Assembly (NCBI GenBank): GCA_002786065.1
Contig: NHNY01000034.1
Span: forward strand, 1-64,000
Length of the DNA stretch: 64,000 bases
Direction of reading: 5' to 3'
From: Microcyclospora pomicola
Lineage: Eukaryota; Ascomycota; Dothideomycetes; Capnodiales
The notes under the pieces: model-generated
Databases searched by the model: none
Told to the model about the DNA's origin: nothing
Seen by the model: only the letters and a program-made list of their open reading frames with translations
Position numbers and translations under genes: made by a program
Part shown: piece after piece, positions 51,627 to 63,000 of the stretch
How positions within the stretch are numbered: position 1 is the stretch's first letter
How the letters are laid out: the number at the start of each line of letters is the position of its first letter

Positions 51627-54574
51627 TCACCAGCGACGGGAACCCTTTTTCTGAGAGAGGTCTGGCGGGAACGTGACATTGTGCATGGCGTTTGTCGCGC
51701 GGGTAGGAGTCCAGCCGGTCGTGTTGATCTCGTTGACTTCGGTGGGCTCGTCATCGATGGCAGATCCAGCAAAGTAGGCTCTATTGTTGACAGGGCTGGG
51801 ACGCCAGTTCGGATCGAGCTCGCCATTGCCAGCCCTGAATCCTTCGACCGGGTTGGGTCTCCATGGACAGATGCGCGCGTCGTACCGATCTCTGTATCTA
51901 TGGAGCGGAACGTTCGCATCGCGCGATCCCGGACGCTCATTTTGGTCTGTGGCTCTTTCGCCTTTGCTTCCGTGGCCAGTCCGTTGCCTCGCCACATCGC
52001 CGATACTAATACGAGCCGAATCGGTGTTGTACTTGCCGATTCTGGCCCTGGTGGTGTCCTGCGGCGCTACCTCTGAGCGAGCACCGCTGACGTCTTCGAT
52101 GTTGTCGGTGTTGAGGATTTTCTTTAATCCCTCAACAGAGCGGTACTCGAAGCGGAAGACAGCGTATGGCTTAGCCATGTCGTCAATGTAATAAGGTTGA
52201 CGAGTACGATGCGCATACTCCGCTCCTTCGCCGGACTGGACCGCATGAGTCCTGTCACCGATCTTTGATGCGGAGACATGACGAGCTGGCTCAGACGGGT
52301 AAATGAAAGCCTGGCGAGCGGTTGGCGGTCGAGGACTGCGCGAGTTGCTAAGAGGATTGTCACGCCAGTCAGCAAAGTACGATGGAATCTCAAACATCGC
52401 AGAGTTAGTACGAGCAGCAGCGGCAGAGGCAGAGGCGCGAAATCCAGAGGTGGTGGACTGTTTACTGTGGTTAGACGAGGATCCCCAGCCGTGGTTGTTG
52501 CCAGAGTTGTCGTCTTTGGCCGGAGAGAAGCCAGAGCCGGTCTTCTGATTGTCGTTCCATCCATTGTCGTCTTTGTTGCCAGATGTGGCGCCCCAGTCAT
52601 CTCCAGCTGCATTCGCGTCGTTATCGCCGGCATTCGCCCAGCCGTCGTCAACCTTGGCTTCAGCGACATCACCCCAAGCACTGGCTGCCTTGACACTGGG
52701 GGAATTATTCCAACCGCTGTCCGCCTTCGTATCGGCGCCTTTTTCCGAAGCTTTGCCAGTGTTCCAGTTACCGGCAACGGTATGCTTCGCCCATTCAACA
52801 GCACTATGATCGGATTTCCCGGCCGACCCTGCAGTCCAATCACCATTCGGTTTGATGCTACTATCGGGTTGGTGTCCCGGGACTTGATCGAAAACTGCGG
52901 CTTCTTTGTAAGCATCTTCAGGTACATGCATGTTCAGCATCTTGTAGATCGCAGGCGGAAGTCCTAAAGGCAGACTGAGCGGGGCGTGTGTATGACCACT
53001 ATCGGTATATCGCTTCAGGTGTGTGTACATCTTTCCAACCCGATCGAGAATAGTTGCGGCGATACCTGAGAGTCTCACGGCTTCCTCAATTGAGAAACCG
53101 GGCAGGGAACGGTCGAGGATGTGCCTGTACTGCCGGTCGATGTCGTGAATCATATTCAAATAGGCTTCAACATGATGCTGAAAGCGGGCCAAGTCATATG
53201 TGGGTCGCTGGTTGAATCGCGCTTGCTCGGCCTGGAAATCAATCTTCCTGGCTGGTTCGTACGTGTAGACGTTTGTGGGTGATCCGAAACGAACAGAAAC
53301 GCTGGCCGTGGAAGGGACCGCATGTGCAGGTCGTGCAGCTGGAGGTGGGTACTGATAGGCAGGACCCGCTTGTGCGTACGATGGCAGAGGTATGTTCGCT
53401 GCGTCGTATCGAAGAGTCGGTGGTACAGCACCATGTCCATCCCCAAGGATGTCGCGCTCCATAGCCTGACGCTCCGGGTGCCACGGGAAAAGATGGGCAT
53501 TCGGCTCGGGTGCTTGGGCGGCTGGCTGGGGTGCAGCAAGCCCAAAGTCACGGCCATAATGCCGTCCAGGAACGCCATCACGTGCAAGAAGCGGATCATA
53601 AGTGAGGTCGGAGCCGCCAGAATTCTTCCGAGGACGTGATGCCACGTATGGTATACCAGGAGGGAATTTGAAGCCATTAGCGTCAAATGGTTTGGGCCGG
53701 GAGCGAGTGTACACGACCTTCTGGGGGCTACGGGAGTCCTGGGCTCGCTGCCACCAGGGTCGCTCATCGTTGTTGCCATCCAGACCCAGTGCGTGGCCAC
53801 CCTCGGCAGTGCTACCTCTTGTGCGTGCAGCGTTGGAAATTTCCGGTGGGAAAACCGTGATGGAGAGCGGGCAATCGTCAGCAGTCATCTTTGCGAGCAT
53901 GGCCTCGGAGGTTCTCTCGTCGCCAGCACCATCGAACAAGCCAGCCAGGTCCCCCAAGACACTTCCAGCTACTGATTCTTCGCGAGCGGCACGTCGAGCT
54001 TTTCTACGGCCTTTGACCTTGCTCGCTGGAGAGTGGCGGACAGTCTGTTCGTCTTCAAACACCTCAGCAGGCTGGCATCGAAGAACTACGACCTCGATCC
54101 TCCCGACACTGTTGCTCGATTCTTCAGTTTTCGAGGTAGTCTTCTCGGCAGTAGCTATAAAGAAAGACGCTTGTCAGTGATCGACCTGGGATTATGTTAA
54201 GAGAGGAATAACTTACAAGAGTCCAAGTTGGCAAAGGTCCACTGCCTGCCCACAAAGGTCCCATTCTTGCTCTTGTTCTCCTTCTGGCGGAAGTGAAAAT
54301 TGATGTGGTGAGAATCGAGCGGCACGCCGGAACCTGGAAACTGGAGGTCAACTCTGTTTCGGTTGGCCTGGTACTTCCCGTCGATGTAGACGAAGACGGC
54401 GAGTCCAGGGGCAATCCATGCAGTCGAGTAGATGTGCATGTGGAAGGCCTGGTCGGTACCTGGCACGGCGATGTATGCGGTCACGCCGCCGTTGTGATAC
54501 TTCACTCCGTACTCCTTCAGTGGAGTGTCGTCGCTGAGCTTCACGCTGCAGTGAAGGTCGTTGAGGGATGGCAT
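51627..54574 (-). CDS. Large protein: N-terminal beta domain and GW/WG-rich tract
   Basis: Exons 54574-54217 and 54154-51627 (62-nt intron, phase 1) give 961 residues. The N terminus (1-119) looks like a small beta-sandwich that I place, by eye only, near the fungal DUF7918-type domains (LKEYGVKYHNGGVTAYIAV, VFVYIDGKYQANRNRVDL, HFRQKENKSKNGTFVG). A long middle region has Pro-rich stretches and a compact helical part (about 420-525; DIDRQYRHILDRSLPGF). Residues about 558-683 are low-complexity Gly/Asn/Asp/Ser with nine Trp, six of them next to Gly (SGWNNS, SAWGDV, DGWANA, DDWGAT, NGWNDN, HGWGSS). The C terminus has Arg/Pro-rich motifs with spaced Trp. No enzyme motif was seen. GW repeats can bind Argonaute, but that is only a resemblance here. 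Confidence 0.78.
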
Positions 54575-55591
54575 CGTGGTGTTGCCAGATGCCGGCGAAG
54601 TTGTTATGGTGAATGTGCAGGTGATGCGGAGGGGAGGTGTTGATGAAAGCGGAAGTGAAGTGAAAGTGAGGATTGGTGAGGCATAGCGGGGTTGCACGAA
54701 TCTGTTCATTCACATGTGATGGCCTTCTGCACCGCCGCCGTTCTGTTGTTTGATGCCGGTCTGACAAGTGATAGAAGAAATGGTAATCTTTCATTACAGC
54801 TCGATTTCACAGTTCGGCATTCTCTATAAGCAAGATGCACATTACGACAATATTGACTTATACTCAACATGCTCATATACTTACGACGAGGCCCGAAGGA
54901 TGTTGTAGATCACTGTGTGTCTCATTGGGCAGGGAGGGGGAGGACGAGGGGCTGCAATCTGGTCAATACATGGATCACAGCACGACACGCACTTTACAGA
55001 TATCTGTACTCACCTCTGATGGGTAGATGTTTCATCTCAGGCTGTACTGGTAGTAGCACAGTGTGGACTTCTTGTGGCCAGCTTCGACATGATCACACCA
55101 GATGCCAAGCTGTATATCATCGAATATCCCTAGTCTTCTAAAGCCATCACCGTACATGCTCCGGGACTCAGCTTTGTATTGAACACCGCTGCTGAGTGGT
55201 CAAAACATCTCAACAAGATCTTAGTACGAGCAAGTGCCGTGCGTGATGCATATGAGAGGAGACCTGACGCGTGAATAGCAGTACAGTCGTAGACGTGTAT
55301 CCCTACGATGATGCTGCATATGTCTCGCCATTCACAGCGTACTCGTGTTGAGCGCTTTAATCTGGCCAGCAAGTACGCTGCAAATGTCTGATACATTCCC
55401 GAACTCGAGAAGCTGAAGTCAAAGATGTCTTCGACTAGCTGACGCACGGATCATGCATAGTTCGACGGACGCTGGCTTAGCCGCTGCCAGCCACCTAATA
55501 AGCGCGACCACGAGGTAAATCACCTTGTCATCCATCTCCCGTACTCGTCGGATCCACATGCGATCCACTTCTCCATTCGACTGCATCTGCT
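54575..55591. promoter_or_regulatory. Divergent intergenic region
   Basis: 1.0 kb between divergent starts of the GW-rich and the GRF-finger genes. No defined element recognised; small frames look like noise. Confidence 0.4.
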
Positions 55592-56716
55592 ATGTACGGA
55601 CGCATAAATAACAGAGGAGGCAGAAGTCGAGGTCGCGGAGGTGGGTCTCGCTTCAACAGCAAATCGACCGCGCTCAAGGGACTCTTCAAGGACAACATCT
55701 GGCATTGTAACTGCACCCCACGGCTACCGGCGGAACATTTCAAGGTCAAGAAAGAAGGCAAGAATCAAGGCCGATGGTTCTACACATGTCAACAGCAGGA
55801 ACCCAATCGCTGCGATTTCTTCCTGTGGGATGAGGATGCGAGGTTGAGGATGGAGAGCGCGGTCCTGGCTGGGAAGACGGAGGAGGTGTCAAATGGAGCA
55901 CAAGCAGGGTGGGCTGCTGGGAGAGGACAAGTTCATGAGCAGCCTGTTGGAAGAGGATTGTTCGCTGGCGTTGGTAACGGGACCAAGCTCAGAGACGAAG
56001 ACGAAGAAACACTGTCACCGAGTTCCCCACCACCGTACCACTCGCACAAAAGAAGTGCTGAGGATGCAGGAATGGATTCTGACGATGAGACGTTCCATTG
56101 GCCTCTGACGGGCGCGGAGGAAGCCCAGCTCAGCAGCTCCACGGAAACGATTGCGCCGACGACTCCGCACAAAGTACAGAAGACCGGAGTTTATGCCACG
56201 CCCGCCGACTCTGCACGACGCCAACTGCCATGGCTGCAAGAGCATGAGCCTGTAACGCCCGCGACATCACGCAAGCAAGACGCTGCATACTTCGACACGC
56301 CATCGAAGTCCGCCACAGGCGCGCGGTTCGATAAACCAGCTACCCCAGGTCTTCCTCAACAAGAGCTGGCCATGCCCAAGTCCCCTTCCCCGCCTTCGCG
56401 CCACAAGGATGCTCTAGTCAACCCAGCAGACTCCGCGAGTTCGCTCACATCGGAAGCTTTGGCTGTACTCGCCCACATCCCCATCCCACCTGACGTACTA
56501 TCGAGACTGCGAAGCACGCTCTCGAAACACGACCTGCGGATCCATGGCGTCACCAAAGGCCGGGATATCTCACGTCTGGCGGTCAAGGCTAAGGACGCCA
56601 AGATCGCGGAGCTGCAGGCGAAGATTGCGAGTCTGGAGGCGGAGCGAGAGATGGAGCGCGGTGTGCGGAGATTGAGAGGACAGCAAGCGGTTGTGGAGAT
56701 GGATGATGAGCTATGA
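55592..56716 (+). CDS. GRF-type zinc-finger protein with C-terminal coiled coil
   Basis: A 374-residue intronless frame. An RG-rich N terminus (GGRSRGRGGGSR) precedes a GRF zinc finger at about 37-82: HCNC (C39, C41), then NQGRWFYTC (C66) and NRCDFFLWDED (C74). GRF fingers bind single-stranded DNA or RNA and occur in TOP3A, NEIL3, APE2 and other DNA-repair proteins. No catalytic domain is present. The rest is Ser/Pro-rich with TP and SP sites (ATPADSARR, TPSKSATGA), then a helix and a coiled coil at about 335-368 (KDAKIAELQAKIASLEAERE). So it could be an adaptor that uses the finger to bind nucleic acid; the function is unknown. Confidence 0.8.
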   Translation: MYGRINNRGGRSRGRGGGSRFNSKSTALKGLFKDNIWHCNCTPRLPAEHFKVKKEGKNQGRWFYTCQQQEPNRCDFFLWDEDARLRMESAVLAGKTEEVSNGAQAGWAAGRGQVHEQPVGRGLFAGVGNGTKLRDEDEETLSPSSPPPYHSHKRSAEDAGMDSDDETFHWPLTGAEEAQLSSSTETIAPTTPHKVQKTGVYATPADSARRQLPWLQEHEPVTPATSRKQDAAYFDTPSKSATGARFDKPATPGLPQQELAMPKSPSPPSRHKDALVNPADSASSLTSEALAVLAHIPIPPDVLSRLRSTLSKHDLRIHGVTKGRDISRLAVKAKDAKIAELQAKIASLEAEREMERGVRRLRGQQAVVEMDDEL

Positions 56717-57280
56717 GGGAGGCGGAGTAACGAATTGATGTCGAAGCGGATCGTTGAGCGAGATGGTTTGGAAGCATGTTATTATGATACCCAGGTGCGC
56801 GCACATAGCAAGCGAGAGAATAGCGAGCTCGCATACGTATGTAGATGTAGTAGTATTACGCAGATTCCACGTTGCACATTATCGTCTAGCTTCATTGAAG
56901 AGGACGTGAAGTGATACCTGATGGATCTTGACGAAGTGAGAAAGAACTTGGGGTATCATTTCATCATCTACATGTAAGCGAGGCAGGTCAAAGGATCTCG
57001 ATCATAACACATCGTAAGTCTTCGCGCCACCATTATTATCCTCCAGCCCATGAACTCCACCACATTAAAGCGCGAATATATTTCTTCATCATGTCCGATC
57101 GTTCTGTTGTGTAGGCCTCCGTACGTAGACGCATCTGAAGCACTTGTCGTGAGAATGGAATATATATGATAAGGCCGAGGGTTACGTGTTGGTCAGGTTC
57201 GTCGCAGTAATGTGAGCAGACAAGCCTGCGTCAGTCCAACGTCCTGACACAGACTGATGCACAGCAATATGTCCATCACC
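56717..57280. other. Convergent intergenic region
   Basis: 3' ends of the GRF gene and the C2H2 gene face each other; no further gene seen. Confidence 0.45.
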
Positions 57281-58654
57281 TCATTCGGCCCTCCGACTGT
57301 CAGTGAGCACGAGGCCACGTCCTTTACGCACAAGCAGTTTCTCCCCCAGCAGCCACTGCTCCAGCTTTTCATCACACTTCCAATCGAGATCAACGTTGTC
57401 TTTCTTCACCCCACGACCGCTGTTGTCCTTGCGTCTAGCTTCGAGGTGACGCCCAACATGCTCCATCCGATCGTCCCAATTCGTGAAGTCCGTGGGGCAG
57501 AAAGGGCAGCCGCTCTTGGGAGGCGGTAACCGCAGACGACGATAACATCGATTTGAGGTCTGCTGGAGGTACTCGTCCTCCGCCTTGTCCTTGCGCTCTG
57601 GTGTGGACGATGGACGTCGCGATTTAGTCTTGGTGGCAGAGTTTAGTGCGGTGGACGACTTGTCCAGATGCATACGGCGGACGTGCTGTATGAAAAGGTC
57701 CTTGCGATTGAAGTCGTTCGGCTTCTCTTCCGAATTCGGGCATCGATCGCATCGCCAGTAGCCAAAGCGCATGTGTTGGGTGGAAGTGTGACGCTTCCAT
57801 TCGTTCTTCGAGCCAAAGGTGGATCCGCAGCCATAATGGGCGAAAAGGCAAGGGAAGGTCTGATTCGTACGTTTGGTGCTCTGAAGCGCATTGCTAGTGG
57901 CAGTGCTCGAGCGCTTGTGGACGACAGGAGCCCGCTTGGAGACACGCGTGGACGTATGATGTGCGGACGACGCACGACGGTGCTTTTCAGGTTGTTGTCG
58001 CCGAACCTTCGATGTTGTACTTGCGTAATCATCCTCGACAGCGTCCATACTGACAGGGCTGAGCACTTCAGGTTCGTAAGGTCTCTGGATAGGAATCGGC
58101 TGATAACCTTTTGAGATCGGGACAGCGTATGGTGACTGTGTGTCCTCATGGAAAGCGATCTTGTCGGGTTGTGTATCAGCATAGCCCTGCACATCATGCA
58201 GCGCAACACATCTGCTGCCGTAATAGGCATAACCACCAGCATCTGGGGACGTGATGTTATGGTAGCCAGACATGGGAGTGTAGCTGGCGGGCTCGGATCG
58301 CGTCCAAGATACGAAGTCACAGTCGCTGGTGTCGACCGTGGCCAAGGATGATCGCCCGCTGTCAGTTGGAGACGGGTCGCGGTATGACTGGAATGATGTA
58401 TCGATATCTGAAATCCTCGGAGCTGTGAAGGGTATATCTGGCAGGGAACTCATGGTCGTCTCGGACAGCGTGAAATTGGGCCTGAAGAATGTTCGGTTGC
58501 TCTCATACAGATATCGATCTAGGGGTTCATCGTAGGGTGTCATGTTCACTGCAACAGAGGACACCGGCCAGTCTGATCTCTGATGCCTCTCATGCTTGTC
58601 GTTGATGGACCAATCAGGATAACACAGGGCATCTTGCAAATTGTAGTAGGCCAT
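57281..58654 (-). CDS. C2H2 zinc-finger transcription factor
   Basis: Start at 58654 (MAYYNLQDALCYPDWS) gives 457 residues. A start at 58543 (MTPYDEPLDRYLYE) is just as possible, because a TCTGTTGCAG acceptor-like signal lies directly upstream and may end a leader intron. The zinc-finger part is at about 265-345: CLFAHYGCGSTF, then H and H in EWKRHTSTQH; CDRCPNSEEK, then FIQHVRRMH. A further C2H2-like unit follows (CPFCPTDFTNWDDRMEHVGRH, about 385-410). The N-terminal half is Ser/Pro/Tyr-rich, and basic stretches next to the fingers may be nuclear signals. Spaced fingers of this kind are common in fungal developmental and stress regulators. Confidence 0.85.
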   Translation of the reverse strand: MAYYNLQDALCYPDWSINDKHERHQRSDWPVSSVAVNMTPYDEPLDRYLYESNRTFFRPNFTLSETTMSSLPDIPFTAPRISDIDTSFQSYRDPSPTDSGRSSLATVDTSDCDFVSWTRSEPASYTPMSGYHNITSPDAGGYAYYGSRCVALHDVQGYADTQPDKIAFHEDTQSPYAVPISKGYQPIPIQRPYEPEVLSPVSMDAVEDDYASTTSKVRRQQPEKHRRASSAHHTSTRVSKRAPVVHKRSSTATSNALQSTKRTNQTFPCLFAHYGCGSTFGSKNEWKRHTSTQHMRFGYWRCDRCPNSEEKPNDFNRKDLFIQHVRRMHLDKSSTALNSATKTKSRRPSSTPERKDKAEDEYLQQTSNRCYRRLRLPPPKSGCPFCPTDFTNWDDRMEHVGRHLEARRKDNSGRGVKKDNVDLDWKCDEKLEQWLLGEKLLVRKGRGLVLTDSRRAE

Positions 58655-61215
58655 ATCCAAGAAGGCCACCAACGTTGCAGTGTATAGACCTCCGTCAAGG
58701 TCTGGTGATGTGAGAGTCAGGAAAGGTAGATTGCCTTTGCCAAGGAGGATTGCCTGGTAGGGTGATGATGTTGCAGATTGGTAAATGATGCCCGAGAACG
58801 GTGATGTCGCAGTATCTCATATACCTACTTCATCGTAGGCGGACCGCAGCAGTGACGGTAATGTGCTTCCAGGGCGAAGTCTACCAACGCAATTGGTAAA
58901 GAGTGTGGTCGAAGGCAGCGTTGCAGAAGTGACAGAGTCAAATGGCAACCTTGACACGGCTTTCATGGGTGAGTGCAACAACTCCGCCTACCTGGCGCCA
59001 TGCTTTATGGTGTACAGACACACGGTTTGCTCCCTCAGACAGCTCGCAGAGCCGCATGGGCGAAGGCTTTCTGGCGCACGAAGATGAGGCCGCCCCAGAC
59101 CTGGTCCCTCAGTCCCTGCATCAGAGCACGCGCAGCTAAGGACCGGTGTAGAGCCCGTGGCCAAACAGCACTCTCTGTTTCCCGCCCGTGTCCAGAGGGG
59201 GCCGGAACGTCACTCGACCGGGATCCCGAGTCTCGGTTACGAAAACGAATGTTTGTAGGCGTACTGAGACCTGCATGTATCGAGCGTGGTCAAGCCCCCT
59301 TCCGACTCCAGACCGGGCGGCCTCGGGGCGCAGTCTGCAGCGATGTTCGGGGGACGCCCAGGACCAGTACTATTCTCACTCTCGTTACGTGCAAAGGATC
59401 ACGAAGGTTCCCCTGTGTTCTGGAAGTCGGGAGAGACGATCGTCCACTTGGTCCTTGTCGTGGCTTATTGACTTTCGATCGCGCAAGCTTTGCGACCAGA
59501 ATTTGGGGGCCAGAAGGCAGACGATCCTGTCGATAGCACGGTCGAATAAGATCTTGAGCCTGTTGACCTGGACCGGTCAAGCTGCGTCCATTCGCTGTAC
59601 AGTACATGGGGATGTTTGGATTACTGCCGTCGTGCAGATGGCTTGCCGGGGGTGAAGTGGGATGGTCCCGACGTGGTGGAGGCAAAGCTCGACTCCACCT
59701 CGAAGCATCAATGCTTGCGCCCACCACATCTCCTGCAGCATCCGCATGCATCTTGCTGCAAACGGCGACAGATACACGCTGCACACACCTCGACGGACGA
59801 GATGGGGAAGAGGACCAGGTGATATGGTCTGCATCCTGCCGCATGGCGCCATGCATGCCCGTATCGTGTTGTCTCATGGCCCCCAACCAATCCCTGCGCC
59901 ATCTGCTCCGCCCGCTCAAATCACATCACCAGGACGCGCAAAACAGGATTCGAGCTTGACCACTGCGCTCTCAACGTGCGATGTATCGAGAATCCTCCGC
60001 GGATTTGACTCGCATGACTGTCATTGCATGTTTCAGAGCTGAACATCACCCACTTCATCAGACAGGACAACAAACGCAAGCCTCAATCGGTGATCGACTC
60101 GACGAACGACGGGTCATCATGGAGGTAGCACACGGAGCTATTGAAGCCACCCGGCGAAGGCAACGTGCCCTACCGTGACGATTTCTCCAGTCACGTCAAT
60201 CTAGACGGCCTCTCTCAACGCCATCCTGTGTTGCAGCCACACGTTCACACCCTTGTCGCCTCTCATGTTGGCTCCAAGGTCCAGTGCTCGAGCAGCTCCA
60301 GCTGACCATATGACCGTCAATGATAGGGTGTCACAAATGATTTCTAAGAACTTGAAAGTGCAGATCCAGAAGCTGCCTCGGAAGATGATCTACGATGGTG
60401 GTGGGGGCCAACAGTCTGCTTTGGCCCCCAATCTGCCACAACCAGGCACCAAGGCGATTTCGCTTGCAACGCTGGCGTCCACGTTCTCTCTGAAAAGCAA
60501 TTCTACGACGTCGCGGGAGCGATTACGGCTTAGCACCCAGCACATCCCCAGAGCATCGATATGTAGGCTTTCGCACTGTTTCCTGACCGAAGTCCTTGAC
60601 TTGAAGAAGACTCGAGTTCTACAGCTAAAGCGACTTCTGTTTGCTCAAGGTTCGCGCAACGTCATGAATGTGGGAATGCAAGCAATCCATGCACAGTCTC
60701 CTGCAAGGAAGTGCTATGTTTAGTGGGCAGGACATTGCATTGCGCAGCATGATCTTGCGCATGCAGGACCGCAGCAGCAGCGCCATTTGCTGCCAAGTAC
60801 ATACAACCCACTATAGACCGTGGCGTGCATATGTAGGTTTGCTTTTACAAGGTTGTTGAGAAGTGATCAAAGAGGACTGATTTGAGTAGATCCCAAGACA
60901 CACATACACACACGACTTAGATGATTGGCAGAACAGCCACGGGCAGTGCTTGTGGGCTGAGACCTAGCTCAGATTTACTCTATCTTGATGATGCGCAAGA
61001 CTTCGTGTCTCTGCTGTGATGAGGTCGTAGGACGCTTATAGATTAGCTGTCTCAGAATCGCCCCGATTGACTGCAAGACTTCCAGAGCTGCAGAAGATCG
61101 AAGTACAAGGATCAGTGGTAGGCATCTCGCGATTTGGCACACATCTGCCAGGATCTTGACGCATGTTATGATGAACAGACTAGATTCGAATATGCTACAG
61201 TATGTCGTTTCTTCG
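58655..61215. other. Long gene-free region upstream of C2H2 gene
   Basis: About 2.6 kb with no supportable gene. Frames of 100-210 codons on both strands in 58970-60040 overlap each other and show no domain, so they look like chance. A 156-codon frame at 60253-60723 starts with ATG but has no recognisable feature. An extended promoter or 5' leader of the C2H2 gene, or a non-coding RNA, is likely. Confidence 0.45.
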
Positions 61216-62655
61216 CTATGAACTCGTAACATCAACATCATACTCGACATCCGTCCGGATGACATACTTCGCACCCTTGATGACTCCGGTGCCTTCATGC
61301 AGCAATGCGCCCTGCGCCTCGCCATGCGGGAACACTGCTACGCTTCCCATGATTGGCCTTACAGGATAAGCATTCATGACACCTTCTCTCACACCAGGGA
61401 TGAAGAATGTCGTTTCGCCCCCCTCGAAGTCATCGTTAAGGTATATGAGGAAGGTGAAGAGTGAAGACTGCCTTGCAGTCTTAGGTGAGGCATCGTACAT
61501 GTACTTTTTGCTGGGGGCGTCAATGCCGGACGGCGGCCACGCCCCATCAATGTGACATCGATATTCGGCTCCCGGGACGTAGCGGTACACGCGAAAGCGC
61601 CGATTGATGCCACGGACCTTACGTCCAGACACTTGTGTGGGGACGAACGGCGAGACACGCTGCCAGAGTCGATCGTGAAACGCCTGGTCGACAACCCAGT
61701 AGAAGTTGTGGGCGAGCACGCTCGACTCCTCGCCGTCGTCGCGCACCGGCGCGTCGGGAGTGAACTTCAGAAATTCGCCGGCAGCGACGATGGAAGCGCA
61801 CTCTTGCGGCGAGAGCACGGATTTGATGATGCGCAGGTTTGGTACAATGGCGTGAGAGTGGCATGCTGGCTGGGTGGCATCGGACAGGGAGATGGTGTTG
61901 TCGCCAGACGTATAGAGGATTGCTGGATGGAGGTTGGGAGGTTTCCGGTCTGGCCCAGATATCGTTTCGAGGATTTCAAAGTGCTTCTGCGGATCAACAG
62001 CAGCATTTGATACAATCTTCCCTCGAGCTGTAGCTACCATCTCATCAAGAGATTTGCGGGAGGACGCATCTTGATCCCGTAAATCCCACGCCTCTTGCAG
62101 CGCAATCGGACCAGGGAAGGCGATGTTCTGCGTTGGATTTATATCGATAGGGCCAGTGACTCTCAACACAGTATCCACAACACGCAACAGTTCAAGATTT
62201 CTCGCCGACCTCACAGCAATAGTCTGGCTATCGGACAAGCCTGACACAACGTCAAGGCTTCGCACCCATCGGCACAACGCCCCTAATGCTGGAGTCTCAC
62301 CACGAATCCGCATCTCCGCCAGCGCAATGAGCACGTCCGTGTACTTTTCATCTGTTAACGCGGCGGAGATTCGTGCTGTTAGGCTATTGCTTTCCGCAGC
62401 GTTGAGTCCAGTGGTACATGCTTGTCGGAAATCGTGAACGGCGGTCCTCAATCCTTTACAGCCTTTGGATTTGATCGCCGTCGGGTGTTGTGCCAGTGCT
62501 TGAAGTGTCTCGACTGTGATCTCGATGTCTTCCGGCAGCACAACCGAGTGTATGCTTGTTGCCTCATTCTTATCATGTGGTGGAGATGGGATTCCGGTCG
62601 TGAGACTCGGCCTGTTTGGCACCGTGGTCGGCGGATTGCGCTTTCGTTTGCCCAT
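61216..62655 (-). CDS. 2-oxoglutarate/Fe(II) oxygenase with novel N-terminal half
   Basis: A 479-residue intronless frame. The C-terminal half (about 270-470) is a prolyl-4-hydroxylase-like double-stranded beta helix: iron ligands H368 and D370 in YRCHIDGAWP and H453 in GALLHEGTG, with 2-oxoglutarate binding residue K463 or R467 in VIKGAKYVIRTD, and LIYLNDDFEGGETTFFIPG as a further family mark. The N-terminal KRKR at 3-6 suggests nuclear import. Residues about 45-240 form a helical region of unknown type (LQALAQHPTAIKSKGCKGL), with no signal peptide or membrane segment, unlike collagen-type P4H of the ER. Target protein or nucleic acid is unknown. Confidence 0.85.
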   Translation of the reverse strand: MGKRKRNPPTTVPNRPSLTTGIPSPPHDKNEATSIHSVVLPEDIEITVETLQALAQHPTAIKSKGCKGLRTAVHDFRQACTTGLNAAESNSLTARISAALTDEKYTDVLIALAEMRIRGETPALGALCRWVRSLDVVSGLSDSQTIAVRSARNLELLRVVDTVLRVTGPIDINPTQNIAFPGPIALQEAWDLRDQDASSRKSLDEMVATARGKIVSNAAVDPQKHFEILETISGPDRKPPNLHPAILYTSGDNTISLSDATQPACHSHAIVPNLRIIKSVLSPQECASIVAAGEFLKFTPDAPVRDDGEESSVLAHNFYWVVDQAFHDRLWQRVSPFVPTQVSGRKVRGINRRFRVYRYVPGAEYRCHIDGAWPPSGIDAPSKKYMYDASPKTARQSSLFTFLIYLNDDFEGGETTFFIPGVREGVMNAYPVRPIMGSVAVFPHGEAQGALLHEGTGVIKGAKYVIRTDVEYDVDVTSS

Positions 62656-63000
62656 GATTTATGCTAGTGTGAAATGACTGTGAAGCCGAATTGTTTTAGT
62701 TCTAATGTAGTTGACGAGAACCTGATGGTGGCAATTTTTGGATGATGTGGGTGTGCGCTTATACTTACCCAAACAGGAGACCGAGCGCTGCGATCACAAC
62801 GAGGACATCACAACAAGATCTTGCAAAGGCAGAAGATGCATAAAGCTAGAGAACACGTTGCATGGATTATGGAGCTAAAGCGCCGTCTTGATTTACACAC
62901 AAATCGAGCTGTAGCATCGAACTTGACGACTTCCGCCGCCCACGCTTCTCATCAAGGCGCCCTCCAGGATTTGCACGGCACGACCCAGCAGCGACCCATC
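62656..63000. other. Intergenic, oxygenase promoter
   Basis: Spacer of 345 bases between the oxygenase start and the end of the ARS2-like gene; nothing else recognised. Confidence 0.45.

Noticed and set aside
51050-51997. 315-codon minus-strand frame
   Set aside because: Overlaps two better genes (SEC10 antisense and the GW-rich protein in another frame) and has no domain.
60253-60723. 156-codon plus-strand frame
   Set aside because: Has an ATG but no family, no coding-like composition and no neighbours that support it.
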